58,397 nt of DNA from Alphaproteobacteria bacterium UBA6149 (GTDB lineage: Bacteria; Pseudomonadota; Alphaproteobacteria; Rickettsiales; UBA998): assembly GCA_002423155.1 (NCBI GenBank), contig DIUV01000044.1, positions 1 through 58,397 of the forward strand. Direction: 5' to 3'. The translations under genes and the position numbers were made by a program. Below, one piece after another: positions 50,249-58,397 of this stretch. The notes beneath the pieces are model-generated. The model made no database searches and was not told the origin of the DNA. It saw only the letters and a program-made list of their open reading frames with translations. Position 1 is the stretch's first letter. The number at the start of each line of letters is the position of its first letter.

Positions 50249-52081
50249 CTAAATCCCCCAATAAAGTGGTATGACGATCGACGCTATGACCCACATGAGC
50301 AGGTTCATTGGTACGCCGATTTTAAGAAAATCTTTAAAGTGATAGCCGCCTGCATTGAACACAAGCGTATTGGTTTGATAGCCGACGGGCGTTGCGAAGC
50401 TGGCACTCGCTCCAAACATAATCGCTACCGCAAATGCACGCGGATCAACACCCATCGACTGGGCAAGCCCGACAGCAATAGGCGTGAGCATCACCGCTGC
50501 GGCATTGTTGCTGAATATCTCAGTAATAAAAGATGTTAGCAGGTAAAGAATGGAGATAATCACGAAGGGCGGCAGACCGCTTGCCACCTGCATGATGCCG
50601 TCTATCACCAGTTTGAGTGCGCCTGTTTTTTCCATCGCAATCGAGATGGCAAGCATAGCGTAAATCAAAAACAAGACGCTGCCTTGAAGGGCTTTATAGG
50701 CATCCTTCACCTTGATGCAGCGCGTGAGCATCACCAAAACCGCTGCAATAAAAGCACCTCCAGCAATCGGCAGCACGTTCAAGGTGGCAAGCCCCACCGC
50801 TACAAACAGCGCGGCAATGGCAATCGGAGCATGTTTTTTCTGATAAGGCTCGTGCTCAGGTTTACTCAGGTTAACGACCTGGTCTTCCTCAAATAATCTT
50901 CCAAGCTCTGATTCCTCACCCTTCATCAATACCGTATCACCTACGGCGAGGCGCACCATGTTGAAGTCTGTGCTAATTTGGCCGTTGTACCGATGTACAG
51001 CGATAATCTGTGCATGATAAATATCCGCCTGATTAAACTGATCGACAAACTGCCCAACCAGCGAAGACCCAGGCGCCACAACACCTTCCATAGTTTCTGT
51101 GTTATCTGCTAATAAATCCTCGCTGGTAATGCCAATGTCTTTGTCAGCGGTAAGAATATTACGCTGACCAGAAACAATAATCAGCCGGTCGCCTTCTTTT
51201 AACTCTTCACTCATGTTAATAGTTTTGCGGGTTTCTTTAATATCCATTTTTTTACGGAAAATACGCGCCGCATCCATTAGTGCCAACAATGAACCAATAG
51301 TGGTTTTCTGGGCATCCGATGCAATATATTGTACAATCTCGAAATCCTTGGCGCGAGTGAATCCGCTTTCGGCTATCGTTTTGCCAATCAGTGCCGATCC
51401 TTGCCCTATGCTTATTTGCGATAGATATTTGCGTTTATTGGTTTGATCAAATCGATCCGCGAGCGATTCGCGCACGGGCAACCAACGCTGACCAATGGTA
51501 AGCATGTAGATGATTCCACCAAGTGCCAACGCCAGCCCAGGAATCAGCATCTCGAACATGCCAAATGGCTGCATGCCCATTTGCTGCGCCACCCCATCCA
51601 CCAATAGGTTGGTGGATGTGCCAATCAACGTACAGGTGCCGCCGAGAATGGAAATATAAGAAAGCGGCATCAGCAATTTCGATGACGAGAGAGAGAGTTT
51701 CTTTGACAGCATAATCATAATCGGAATCATGATTAGCACGACGGAAGTGTTATTCACGAAGAATGACCCAATAAATACAGCCAGAAAAATACAGCCGATG
51801 GCAAGCTTGACATTCTTTTCTGCCAGCCTGATCGCAGCTTTGCCAAGTGCATCGATCACCCCTGTTTTGTCGAGAGCAGCACTCATAATAAACATCGCCG
51901 CTACCGTCATCGCCGCTGGATTGCTGAAGACACCGAGTAAATCTTTGGTGGAAAGTATTCCAAAAAGCAGCAGCACACTAGTCGCCGCAAGCGCCAACAG
52001 CTCCGTTTCAGCAGATTGACGAACAAAGGTGATAAACAGCACGATGACCGTGCATAATGTGAGGGCTATCTCCCACGTCAT
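50249..52081 (-). CDS. SLC13-family transporter with RCK-C domains
   Basis: A 610-residue permease of the divalent anion:Na+ symporter (SLC13/ArsB) family. The N-terminal membrane domain has SFFVNNTSVVLIMIPIMIML and GGTCTLIGTSTNLLVDG, with the conserved SNT-like motif; the second half repeats it (SNNAAAVMLTPIAVGLA). Between them lie two TrkA-C/RCK-C domains (about residues 210-380), cytosolic regulators. The substrate could be sulphate, a dicarboxylate or another anion and is not determinable. It shares an operon with nhaA. Upstream 52082-52221 is empty and then the second palindromic element begins. Confidence 0.88.
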   Translation of the reverse strand: MTWEIALTLCTVIVLFITFVRQSAETELLALAATSVLLLFGILSTKDLLGVFSNPAAMTVAAMFIMSAALDKTGVIDALGKAAIRLAEKNVKLAIGCIFLAVFIGSFFVNNTSVVLIMIPIMIMLSKKLSLSSSKLLMPLSYISILGGTCTLIGTSTNLLVDGVAQQMGMQPFGMFEMLIPGLALALGGIIYMLTIGQRWLPVRESLADRFDQTNKRKYLSQISIGQGSALIGKTIAESGFTRAKDFEIVQYIASDAQKTTIGSLLALMDAARIFRKKMDIKETRKTINMSEELKEGDRLIIVSGQRNILTADKDIGITSEDLLADNTETMEGVVAPGSSLVGQFVDQFNQADIYHAQIIAVHRYNGQISTDFNMVRLAVGDTVLMKGEESELGRLFEEDQVVNLSKPEHEPYQKKHAPIAIAALFVAVGLATLNVLPIAGGAFIAAVLVMLTRCIKVKDAYKALQGSVLFLIYAMLAISIAMEKTGALKLVIDGIMQVASGLPPFVIISILYLLTSFITEIFSNNAAAVMLTPIAVGLAQSMGVDPRAFAVAIMFGASASFATPVGYQTNTLVFNAGGYHFKDFLKIGVPMNLLMWVIASIVIPLYWGI

Positions 52082-52221
52082 TTGATTATTCCTGACTTCA
52101 TAGAATTTTCATTATAAGTTATTGCGGATATTTATAATTTTAGCAAGGATAAGCGGAAATCGCCTTGGAATGAGCCTTCATGCGGGTGCCTTTCGATTTC
52201 TCTACAAAAGCAGATATTTCT

Positions 52222-52462
52222 CACCCTACACGACAGTACCGTTAATATTGCGAAGCTATTGAATGGTAAGTATTTATTTCTTAAAATCGCTCTCTCCGTC
52301 GTCATTCCTGCTGCGGCTAAGAATCTCTTTTTCCGCTTGTGAGTGCCTCGTTTAGGGCGAAAGAGATTCTTAGCCGCAGCAGGAATGACGACGGAGAGAG
52401 CGAACTTTTTTATTGTATTTCAATATATAAATGCCTTGTTAATACTACTGTCGTGTAGGGTG
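52222..52462. repeat. Palindromic element, copy 2
   Basis: 241 bases with the same CACCCTACACGACAGTA termini as copy 1. Its core hairpin 52288-52402 has perfect 40-base arms and a loop identical to that of copy 1 in sequence and in orientation. The flanks are the reverse complement of those in copy 1. Within the arms a block after GTCATTCCTG reads CTGCGGCTAA here and CGCAGGCAG in copy 1, each perfectly matched in its opposite arm. No gene lies in 52082-52497. Confidence 0.9.
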
Positions 52463-52497
52463 GATCTTTCTATAGATAATTAAGACTCGGTCCCACC

Positions 52498-54048
52498 TCA
52501 AGATTTTTTCTTGAGAATTTTGAATATTTGTTCTGGTTTGGCAGCGCGTGAGGCAAACAAGCAGGCGAAATAAACACCACCACCCACAGAGATTAATAGG
52601 CAGCCCGAAAGGGCTTTTTGCCAAGAGCTGCCCATAAAATAATCTCTCAAGGGCAGGGCGCAATAATACAAAACTAACGCCATTATTGTGCAGGAAAAAC
52701 CAGATTTTAAAATGAATATCATCAATTTACGATCGGGACGAAAATTGCCTTGTTTATATAATAATGCCCCCGTAATCGTTACATTCAGCCACGCAGAAAA
52801 TACGGAAGATGCCGCCAAGGTCAGATAACCAAAATGCTCAATAAATATAAAATTGATAAGAAAATTTATGCCCATACAAAAAACCGCCACTTTCATTGGA
52901 GTTTTGGTATTTTGCTCGGCGTAAAAACTACTAGTGAATACTTTTAAGGCTAAATAAGCTGGCAAGCCAAAACAATAAATTATCAAAGCAGGAACCACCA
53001 TTTTAGTATCCGCCGCCAAGAAAGCTCCACGCTCAAATACTATCTGGATTATTGGCGTGGCAATGGTTGCCAATGCCACTGCCGCAGGTAAACCAAACAA
53101 AGTGAGTAACATCAAAGCCTGATTAGTATCCGCAATTACTGCGTCTTTATCACCTGCACGCGCATGTTTGGAAAGAGTGGGTAATAAAGCCGTGCCTACC
53201 GCCACCCCAATTACCCCAATGGGCATTTCGTAAATGCGATCGGCATAATAAAGATAAGAAATCGCATTGCCCAGATTGGAGGCAAAAAAAGTATCCATCA
53301 ACACATTCACTTGCCCCACACTTGCCCCCAAAGCGGCAGGTGCAATCAATAAGAGCAGTTTTTTAACCTGCGGAGTCAACTTAGCAAAACCAAAACGCGG
53401 CAACATTTTGGCTTTACGACAAAACCAGACTAGCCATAAAAATTGCGTAACTCCAGCAAGGGTAACGCCAGCGCTTAAGGCATGTGCGTCAGAGGGAACT
53501 AAGGGTCGAAAAATAAATAATCCGACAATCATGGTGATATTCATGATGATGGGAACCATCGCGACGACTGCAAATTTGCCCGTACTATTCAAAATACCCC
53601 CCAGCAAACACACTAAAGAGATAAAAATAATATAGGGAAAAGTTATCCGCGTAAGCGTAATCGTCAGAGTGTATTTTATGGGGTCTTGCGAGAATCCCGG
53701 CGCTAATATATCCATTAATTCAGGGGTGAAAATCATGCATAAAGCCGTCACCACCAGTAAAACCATCAGCAAATAAGAACCCACCTGCGAGGCAAATTTC
53801 AAAGAAACTTCTTCCCCTTCGGTTTTCAACATGCCAGCAAACATCGGCAAAAAGGCCGCGTTAAACGCCCCTTCCGCAAATAAGCGCCGCAATAAATTTG
53901 GTATGCGAATCGCCACAAAAAAAGCATCCGTCTGCGCGGTCGCTCCCAGAAAATAAGCAACCAGCATATCCCGAATAAAGCCAAACACGCGTGACACCAA
54001 GGTCAATCCCCCAACGGTGAGGGAGGATTTTACTAGCTGTCCGCTCAT
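52498..54048 (-). CDS. murJ: Lipid II flippase MurJ
   Basis: A 516-residue MurJ (MviN) with about fourteen transmembrane helices. Family features: VSRVFGFIRDMLVAYFLGA near the N-terminus with the functional Arg, RIPNLLRRLFAEGAFNAAFLPMF with the second conserved Arg, YYADRIYEMPIGVIGVAVGTALLP in the middle. It moves lipid II across the inner membrane for peptidoglycan synthesis, so the organism makes a cell wall. It follows the aminotransferase gene by four bases on the same strand. Confidence 0.94.
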   Translation of the reverse strand: MSGQLVKSSLTVGGLTLVSRVFGFIRDMLVAYFLGATAQTDAFFVAIRIPNLLRRLFAEGAFNAAFLPMFAGMLKTEGEEVSLKFASQVGSYLLMVLLVVTALCMIFTPELMDILAPGFSQDPIKYTLTITLTRITFPYIIFISLVCLLGGILNSTGKFAVVAMVPIIMNITMIVGLFIFRPLVPSDAHALSAGVTLAGVTQFLWLVWFCRKAKMLPRFGFAKLTPQVKKLLLLIAPAALGASVGQVNVLMDTFFASNLGNAISYLYYADRIYEMPIGVIGVAVGTALLPTLSKHARAGDKDAVIADTNQALMLLTLFGLPAAVALATIATPIIQIVFERGAFLAADTKMVVPALIIYCFGLPAYLALKVFTSSFYAEQNTKTPMKVAVFCMGINFLINFIFIEHFGYLTLAASSVFSAWLNVTITGALLYKQGNFRPDRKLMIFILKSGFSCTIMALVLYYCALPLRDYFMGSSWQKALSGCLLISVGGGVYFACLFASRAAKPEQIFKILKKKS

Positions 54049-54052
54049 GATA

Positions 54053-55249
54053 TTAGCTCAATTTTGCAACAGCGTCCGCAATCCGCGCACAAGCTTTTTC
54101 CAACGCAGTTTCGGAAGTAGCATAAGAAATACGGAAATAACCATCCATACCAAATGCTTCACCCATTACCACTGCCACCAATGCTTCTTCCAACAAATAA
54201 CGGGAAAAATCGGTGCTGTTGTTAATCACTTCGCCATTGGGAGTTTTTTTGCCAATTAGTGCCTCGCAAGAAGGGAATACATAAAACGCGCCTTGCGGAG
54301 TGGCGCAAGTAATGCCGGGGATTTTGTTTAAAGCTGCCACTACCATGTTACGGCGAGCTTGAAATGCCTGTACCCAAGTTTTTAAAAACCCATGGTCACC
54401 ATTCAAAGCCGCGACAGATGCCGCTTGGCTGATAGAGCAAGGGTTAGAAGTGCTGTGTGATTGCACATTGGTAATAGCAGAGATTATTTCTTTAGCACCA
54501 GCGGCATAACCAATGCGCCAGCCAGTCATGGAATAAGCTTTAGAAACCCCATTTACAGTTAAAATTCTTGACTTTAACTCAGGCGCGACACTTGCTAAAG
54601 TTGCAAATTTAAAATCATCATAAATCAGATATTCGTAAATATCATCCGCCAAGATATGCACATGCGGAGCAGCTTTTAAAACTTCTGCCAAAGCTTTTAA
54701 TTCATCTGCCGTATAAGCAGACCCGGTGGGGTTCGACGGAGAATTTAAAATCAACCAGCGAGTTTTCGGCGTAATCGCCGCGCTTAATTGTGCCGGGGTT
54801 AGTTTAAATGCATCTTTTGCCAAAGTGGGAACAATTACCGATTTTCCTTCGGCCACCGTCACCATATCAGGATAGGAAACCCAATAAGGAGCAGGAATAA
54901 TTACTTCGTCACCTGCATTTACAGTTGCCAACATAGCATTAAAAATCACCTGCTTAGCACCGCAACCAACCACTATTTCATTTCGCGCATAAGTCAAATT
55001 ATTATCGCGCTGAAACTTCGCAATAATTGCGTCTTTCAATGCGGCAGTTCCATCTACAGGTGTATATTTAGTTTCGCCCCGTTCAATCGCGGCAATGCCT
55101 GCTTGTTTAATATGATCTGGCGTATCAAAATCGGGCTCACCAGCGCCTAGCCCAATAATATCTTTTCCTTCGGCTTTTAATTGCGCCGCTTTGGCAGTAA
55201 CCGCCATAGTTGGTGAAGGTTGAACAGCTTGAAGACGAGAGGCAATCAT
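54053..55249 (-). CDS. aatA: Aspartate-type aminotransferase
   Basis: A 398-residue class I PLP aminotransferase of the alphaproteobacterial aspartate/prephenate type. Seen: LGAGEPDFDTPDHIKQAG, LILNSPSNPTGSAYT, ADDIYEYLIYDDF, and the PLP-lysine motif NGVSKAYSMTGWRIGYAAG with the substrate-binding Arg in FRISYATSE. It should transfer amino groups between aspartate or glutamate and 2-oxoacids. It begins 155 bases from the divergent rpe; the intergenic region is a probable bidirectional promoter with AT-rich stretches. Confidence 0.93.
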   Translation of the reverse strand: MIASRLQAVQPSPTMAVTAKAAQLKAEGKDIIGLGAGEPDFDTPDHIKQAGIAAIERGETKYTPVDGTAALKDAIIAKFQRDNNLTYARNEIVVGCGAKQVIFNAMLATVNAGDEVIIPAPYWVSYPDMVTVAEGKSVIVPTLAKDAFKLTPAQLSAAITPKTRWLILNSPSNPTGSAYTADELKALAEVLKAAPHVHILADDIYEYLIYDDFKFATLASVAPELKSRILTVNGVSKAYSMTGWRIGYAAGAKEIISAITNVQSHSTSNPCSISQAASVAALNGDHGFLKTWVQAFQARRNMVVAALNKIPGITCATPQGAFYVFPSCEALIGKKTPNGEVINNSTDFSRYLLEEALVAVVMGEAFGMDGYFRISYATSETALEKACARIADAVAKLS

Positions 55250-55404
55250 GTTATTTTTTCCTTAAAATTATTTTGATATTTCCCTTCTTTTTTACCGAAA
55301 ATCACATTAGGTCAACTAATTATATTTCCTTGATTGCATTTTATAGTAAAATTACGCACAATAGGCATCCAAAATAAAGCTCGTTCACAACCAAAAAAGT
55401 CCCT

Positions 55405-56076
55405 ATGCAACAAAACACACGCATTGCCCCATCCATACTTTCTGCTGACTTTGCCCGTCTGGGTGAAGAGATTACTGCCATAACGAAAGCCGGGGCGGAC
55501 TATATTCATGTGGATGTGATGGATGGGCATTTTGTTCCTAATCTCACCATCGGGCCCGATGTGGTTAAAGCCCTGCGCCCCTATAGCGACGCAGTTTTTG
55601 ATGTGCATTTGATGATTGCGCCCGCCGATCCTTTTTTAGAAAATTTTGCCCAAGCCGGAGCGGATATTATCACCATCCATGCCGAAGCGAGCCCACATTT
55701 ACACCGTTCTTTACAACGCATAAAATCTTTGGGAAAAAAAGCGGGGGTATCCATTGTGCCCTCCACCCCTGAAAATGCCGTAGATTATGTGCTAGATATG
55801 GTCGATTTGGTGCTGGTGATGACGGTAAATCCCGGATTCGGCGGGCAAAAATTCATTGAATCTCAATTATCCAAAATCACCGCCTTGCGTGAGAAAATTG
55901 ATAAAATGGGCATAAAAACGGGCAGAAAAATTGATTTACAAGTAGATGGGGGCATCACTAAGCTAAACGCCGCGCAGGTGATTAAAGCGGGGGCGGATGT
56001 GTTAGTGGCAGGTTCAGCAATATTTACAGGTGATGCGAATGCTTATGCCGATAATATTTTAGCATTGCGAGGGTGA
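55405..56076 (+). CDS. rpe: Ribulose-phosphate 3-epimerase
   Basis: A 223-residue TIM-barrel epimerase of the pentose phosphate pathway (ribulose-5-phosphate to xylulose-5-phosphate). Diagnostic motifs are APSILSADFARLGEE, HVDVMDGHFVPNLTIGP with two metal ligands, DVHLMI, VLVMTVNPGFGGQKFI and LQVDGGIT. Length is normal. The upstream bases TCCCT give no clear Shine-Dalgarno. It starts an operon: the SIS gene begins two bases after its stop. In many alphaproteobacteria rpe is followed by a heparinase II/III gene and purH, as here apart from the inserted SIS gene. Confidence 0.95.
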   Translation: MQQNTRIAPSILSADFARLGEEITAITKAGADYIHVDVMDGHFVPNLTIGPDVVKALRPYSDAVFDVHLMIAPADPFLENFAQAGADIITIHAEASPHLHRSLQRIKSLGKKAGVSIVPSTPENAVDYVLDMVDLVLVMTVNPGFGGQKFIESQLSKITALREKIDKMGIKTGRKIDLQVDGGITKLNAAQVIKAGADVLVAGSAIFTGDANAYADNILALRG

Positions 56077-56077
56077 T

Positions 56078-56686
56078 ATGGATATAACCACCACAAAACC
56101 AGCCACAAACTCCACAAATAATTATCAAGAAAATATCCGCCGCCACCTACAAGCAACAGAAAAATTCTTTGCCGAATATGCGCAAGAGTTGCATGCACTA
56201 GCAGAATTACTCAGCGTGCAATTACAAACCGACAAAAAACTAATCATCTGTGGCAATGGCGGCAGCGCTTGCGATGCTATGCATATAGCTGGTGAGTTTG
56301 TTGGTCGCTTTGTCAAAGAGCGGGCGGGACTTGCCGCCATTGCTTTATCTGCGGATAGCGGCATCATCACCGCAATTGGCAATGATTATGGTTTTGAACG
56401 CATTTTTGCCCGACAAGTAGAAGCCTTAGGACAAACGGGGGACGTATTAATTGCGCTTTCCACCTCTGGTTCCAGCCCCAATATTTTAGCAGCCTTGCGT
56501 GAAGCAAAACAAAAAGATATTTATACAGTGCTACTCACGGGCGAAAAAGGTCGGCAAATTAAAGAAGCAGATTTATTATTGGTGGTGCCTGAAACTTCCA
56601 CTGCACGCATACAAGAAGTGCACATCACTGCCTTACATATATTGGCGGAATTGGTAGAGACAAGAATTTGTGAAGGTATGATATAA
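56078..56686 (+). CDS. gmhA: SIS-domain sugar isomerase (GmhA-like)
   Basis: A 202-residue SIS-fold protein of the phosphoheptose isomerase group. Motifs CGNGGSACDAMHIAGEFVGRF and LIALSTSGSSPNILAAL bind the sugar phosphate, and IQEVHITALHILAELVE is the conserved C-terminal helix. It should convert sedoheptulose 7-phosphate to D-glycero-D-manno-heptose 7-phosphate for LPS heptose. Placement after rpe, which makes pentose phosphates, links it to sugar-phosphate flow. Its stop overlaps the heparinase start by one base. Confidence 0.9.
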   Translation: MDITTTKPATNSTNNYQENIRRHLQATEKFFAEYAQELHALAELLSVQLQTDKKLIICGNGGSACDAMHIAGEFVGRFVKERAGLAAIALSADSGIITAIGNDYGFERIFARQVEALGQTGDVLIALSTSGSSPNILAALREAKQKDIYTVLLTGEKGRQIKEADLLLVVPETSTARIQEVHITALHILAELVETRICEGMI

Positions 56687-58374
56687 TGAATTGGTTTCGC
56701 TGGTTTCATTTACGAGTTCTCTCGGTTTTATCGCCGCAAATTATTGCACAGCAAGGGGTTAACCAGCAGACTATTAGCGTGCTGCCTTGGCCTGCCAGCG
56801 TCCCTCCTTTGGGGCGCAAATTATTACGTCGCCGCTTTGATTTAGGGGGGGCGAGTATTGAAATGCAGGGCAATATTGATTGGCTTTGCGAAAATGCTCC
56901 AGTTAGTTGGCGCAAAGAATTTTATAATTTCGGCTGGATACATGAAGTAGCCGTTGCCAATCAGCATAAATTAGCCGCCAGCTTTGTGCGTGAATTTATC
57001 AATAGTTTTGCTAACTCGCGCGATAATACATCCCCCGAAGCCTGGGATGCGGATATTGCCGGTAAACGTCTGGCTATGTGGCTACTCTATCGCCCGTTTT
57101 ACTTAAAAGGCGGCAGCAAAGCCTTTCGTCGGCGTTTGGGGAAAAGCATTTTGCAGCATTTGCGCCGTTTGCACAATGCTCCTGTTGGTGAGGATAATAA
57201 AAAGCGTGAGTATATTGGCGGCGTTGCACGCGAGTATATTGGCGGCGTTGCACGCGCTTGGGGCCTAATAAGTGCGGCGAGTTTGCTGCCAGAGGCTAAT
57301 TTTTTACTTAAATCAGCTTGTGACGCCATGCGTACAGCCATTGCGCGAGAATTTCCTGTGGGTAATTTACATATATCCCAAAATCCTGCGCGCCATTTGG
57401 AGATATTGCAAATATTAATCGCCGCATGGGTGCTGCTGCCAGAAGAAGATTTAGGGGAGAATTATTTTCCGCAAGAAATGGGGTCTTTTCCGCAAGAAAT
57501 AGTATCTTTTCAAAAAGAATTAGGGGAGTTTATTGTCCAAGCTGGGCAGAGTTTACGTTTGCTTTGTCATGGTGATGGGCGCTTAGCCTTGTTTTTTGGC
57601 AGCACCATGGAAAATGCCGCGTTGATTGCACGCATATTAAGCTTAGCAGGCATTGAAGATGATGCCGCCCCCCAAGGGCTTCATGTTTTCCCTTCTTTAT
57701 GCCGCCTATCACGCCGCAAAACCGTAGTATTTTTCCAAACTTTCAGCAATGTTAATGGCAAAGCTCCACTCAGCGTAGAATTTAGCGATGATGGCGAGCG
57801 ATTTGTTGTAAATTGTGGTGGGTATCTGGGCGTGGATCCCCGTTGGCAGCAAATTGTGCGCCAACCCGAAGCGCATTCCACATTATCCATTTCTGAACCG
57901 CCGCCCTTAGAAGCAGTGGCACGCGCAGAAGAAATTCCCATCCCTATTTTCCATGAAGAGCGCGGCAATTTGATTGCGCAGAATTCTTCAGAAAATTTTA
58001 TCGCCCAAAATATTCGCCATACACGCATGATTCAGCTTTCTAAATCAGGCGATAGATTTGCTGGAATAGATAGTTTAATTTGCTTAGAAGGCAAAACCGA
58101 AACCAATGTTACTGCCAGCCTCCGCTTTCACCTACATCCAGATATACGCTGCCAACCGCAAAAAGACGGCAGCATTCGCTTGGTTTCTGTCAGCGGAAAA
58201 GTCTGGATGTTTTCCAATAATTCCCCCGCTCAATTAAGCGTAGAAGAAAGTGTTTATCTTGGTCATGACGGACATCCGCAAAAGACGCAACAAATCGTCA
58301 TTAATTGTACGTTGAATACGCCGGAAATCAATTCACCAGAAACTAATTGCGAATGGGTGTTTGTGAAGATTTAA
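56686..58374 (+). CDS. Heparinase II/III family protein
   Basis: A 562-residue protein of the heparinase II/III-like family, common after rpe in alphaproteobacteria. The N-terminal half is an alpha/alpha toroid (GWIHEVAVANQHKLAASF, AWDADIAGKRLAMWLLY) and the C-terminal half a beta-sandwich ending around VNCTLNTPEINS; active-site residues cannot be fixed by eye. The natural substrate of this clade is unknown; a peptidoglycan- or polysaccharide-related role is likely. An 8-residue unit REYIGGVA is tandemly duplicated at residues about 174-189 by an exact 24-base repeat (57205-57252, one mismatch). After the stop, 23 bases remain in the window. Confidence 0.88.
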   Translation: MNWFRWFHLRVLSVLSPQIIAQQGVNQQTISVLPWPASVPPLGRKLLRRRFDLGGASIEMQGNIDWLCENAPVSWRKEFYNFGWIHEVAVANQHKLAASFVREFINSFANSRDNTSPEAWDADIAGKRLAMWLLYRPFYLKGGSKAFRRRLGKSILQHLRRLHNAPVGEDNKKREYIGGVAREYIGGVARAWGLISAASLLPEANFLLKSACDAMRTAIAREFPVGNLHISQNPARHLEILQILIAAWVLLPEEDLGENYFPQEMGSFPQEIVSFQKELGEFIVQAGQSLRLLCHGDGRLALFFGSTMENAALIARILSLAGIEDDAAPQGLHVFPSLCRLSRRKTVVFFQTFSNVNGKAPLSVEFSDDGERFVVNCGGYLGVDPRWQQIVRQPEAHSTLSISEPPPLEAVARAEEIPIPIFHEERGNLIAQNSSENFIAQNIRHTRMIQLSKSGDRFAGIDSLICLEGKTETNVTASLRFHLHPDIRCQPQKDGSIRLVSVSGKVWMFSNNSPAQLSVEESVYLGHDGHPQKTQQIVINCTLNTPEINSPETNCEWVFVKI

Positions 58375-58397
58375 TCCACTTCAGGGTTAAATTCCCC

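Overview
The window comes from an alphaproteobacterium of moderate to low GC. The right half has an ordinary alphaproteobacterial gene set: 5-aminolevulinate synthase (C4 haem route), CtaA, LeuB/LeuD, a biotin-dependent acyl-CoA carboxylase alpha chain, TamA/TamB, NhaA, MurJ, an aspartate-type aminotransferase, and an rpe / SIS / heparinase II-III cluster. I cannot name a genus. The protein families were recognised by eye, without any database search.

Positions 1 to about 30460 are accessory DNA. Positions 1-6600 hold phage/ICE-type genes: two DUF3768 paralogues, a phage-type C5 cytosine methyltransferase with a second long reading frame nested in it, an AAA ATPase-DUF4435 fusion that resembles a one-gene PARIS system, a tyrosine integrase and a DUF1376 gene. 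Positions 6800-21500 form a defence and toxin-antitoxin cluster: a RecB-like/RNase H-like nuclease, a Type IIG restriction-modification enzyme with a translationally coupled TIR protein, a metallophosphoesterase, a hipBA locus whose hipA is split around a putative PD-(D/E)XK nuclease, a TOTE-type primase-helicase, a Fic protein with an AbiEi-like N-terminus, and an intact hipBA. This part ends at a 3' half of tRNA-Ser(UGA), which looks like an attachment-site remnant.

Positions 21900-30460 look like a second, decayed copy of a related element. Truncated copies of the DUF1376 region, the HTH gene, the fic gene and the integrase start occur in nearly the same order as on the left. A working arsenic operon (arsR-arsC-arsP-trx-acr3) sits among these relics, with a second acr3 that is frameshifted, a KilA-N remnant, an intact Fic gene and a 162-bp MITE carrying a TA target duplication.

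Positions 30600-58397 are mostly core genome, but rich in small repeats. Two roughly 240-bp elements share terminal repeats and a core hairpin. Their flanks are inverted relative to each other while the loop is not, and a 9-10 bp block in the stems differs between copies yet stays perfectly paired within each. A second repeat family, beginning GGGCATCTCTAATAACCC, has three copies, one of which encodes part of the N-terminus of TamB. The best candidates for something undescribed are the gene nested in the methyltransferase, the RM-TIR pair, and the palindromic element with the flipped loop.
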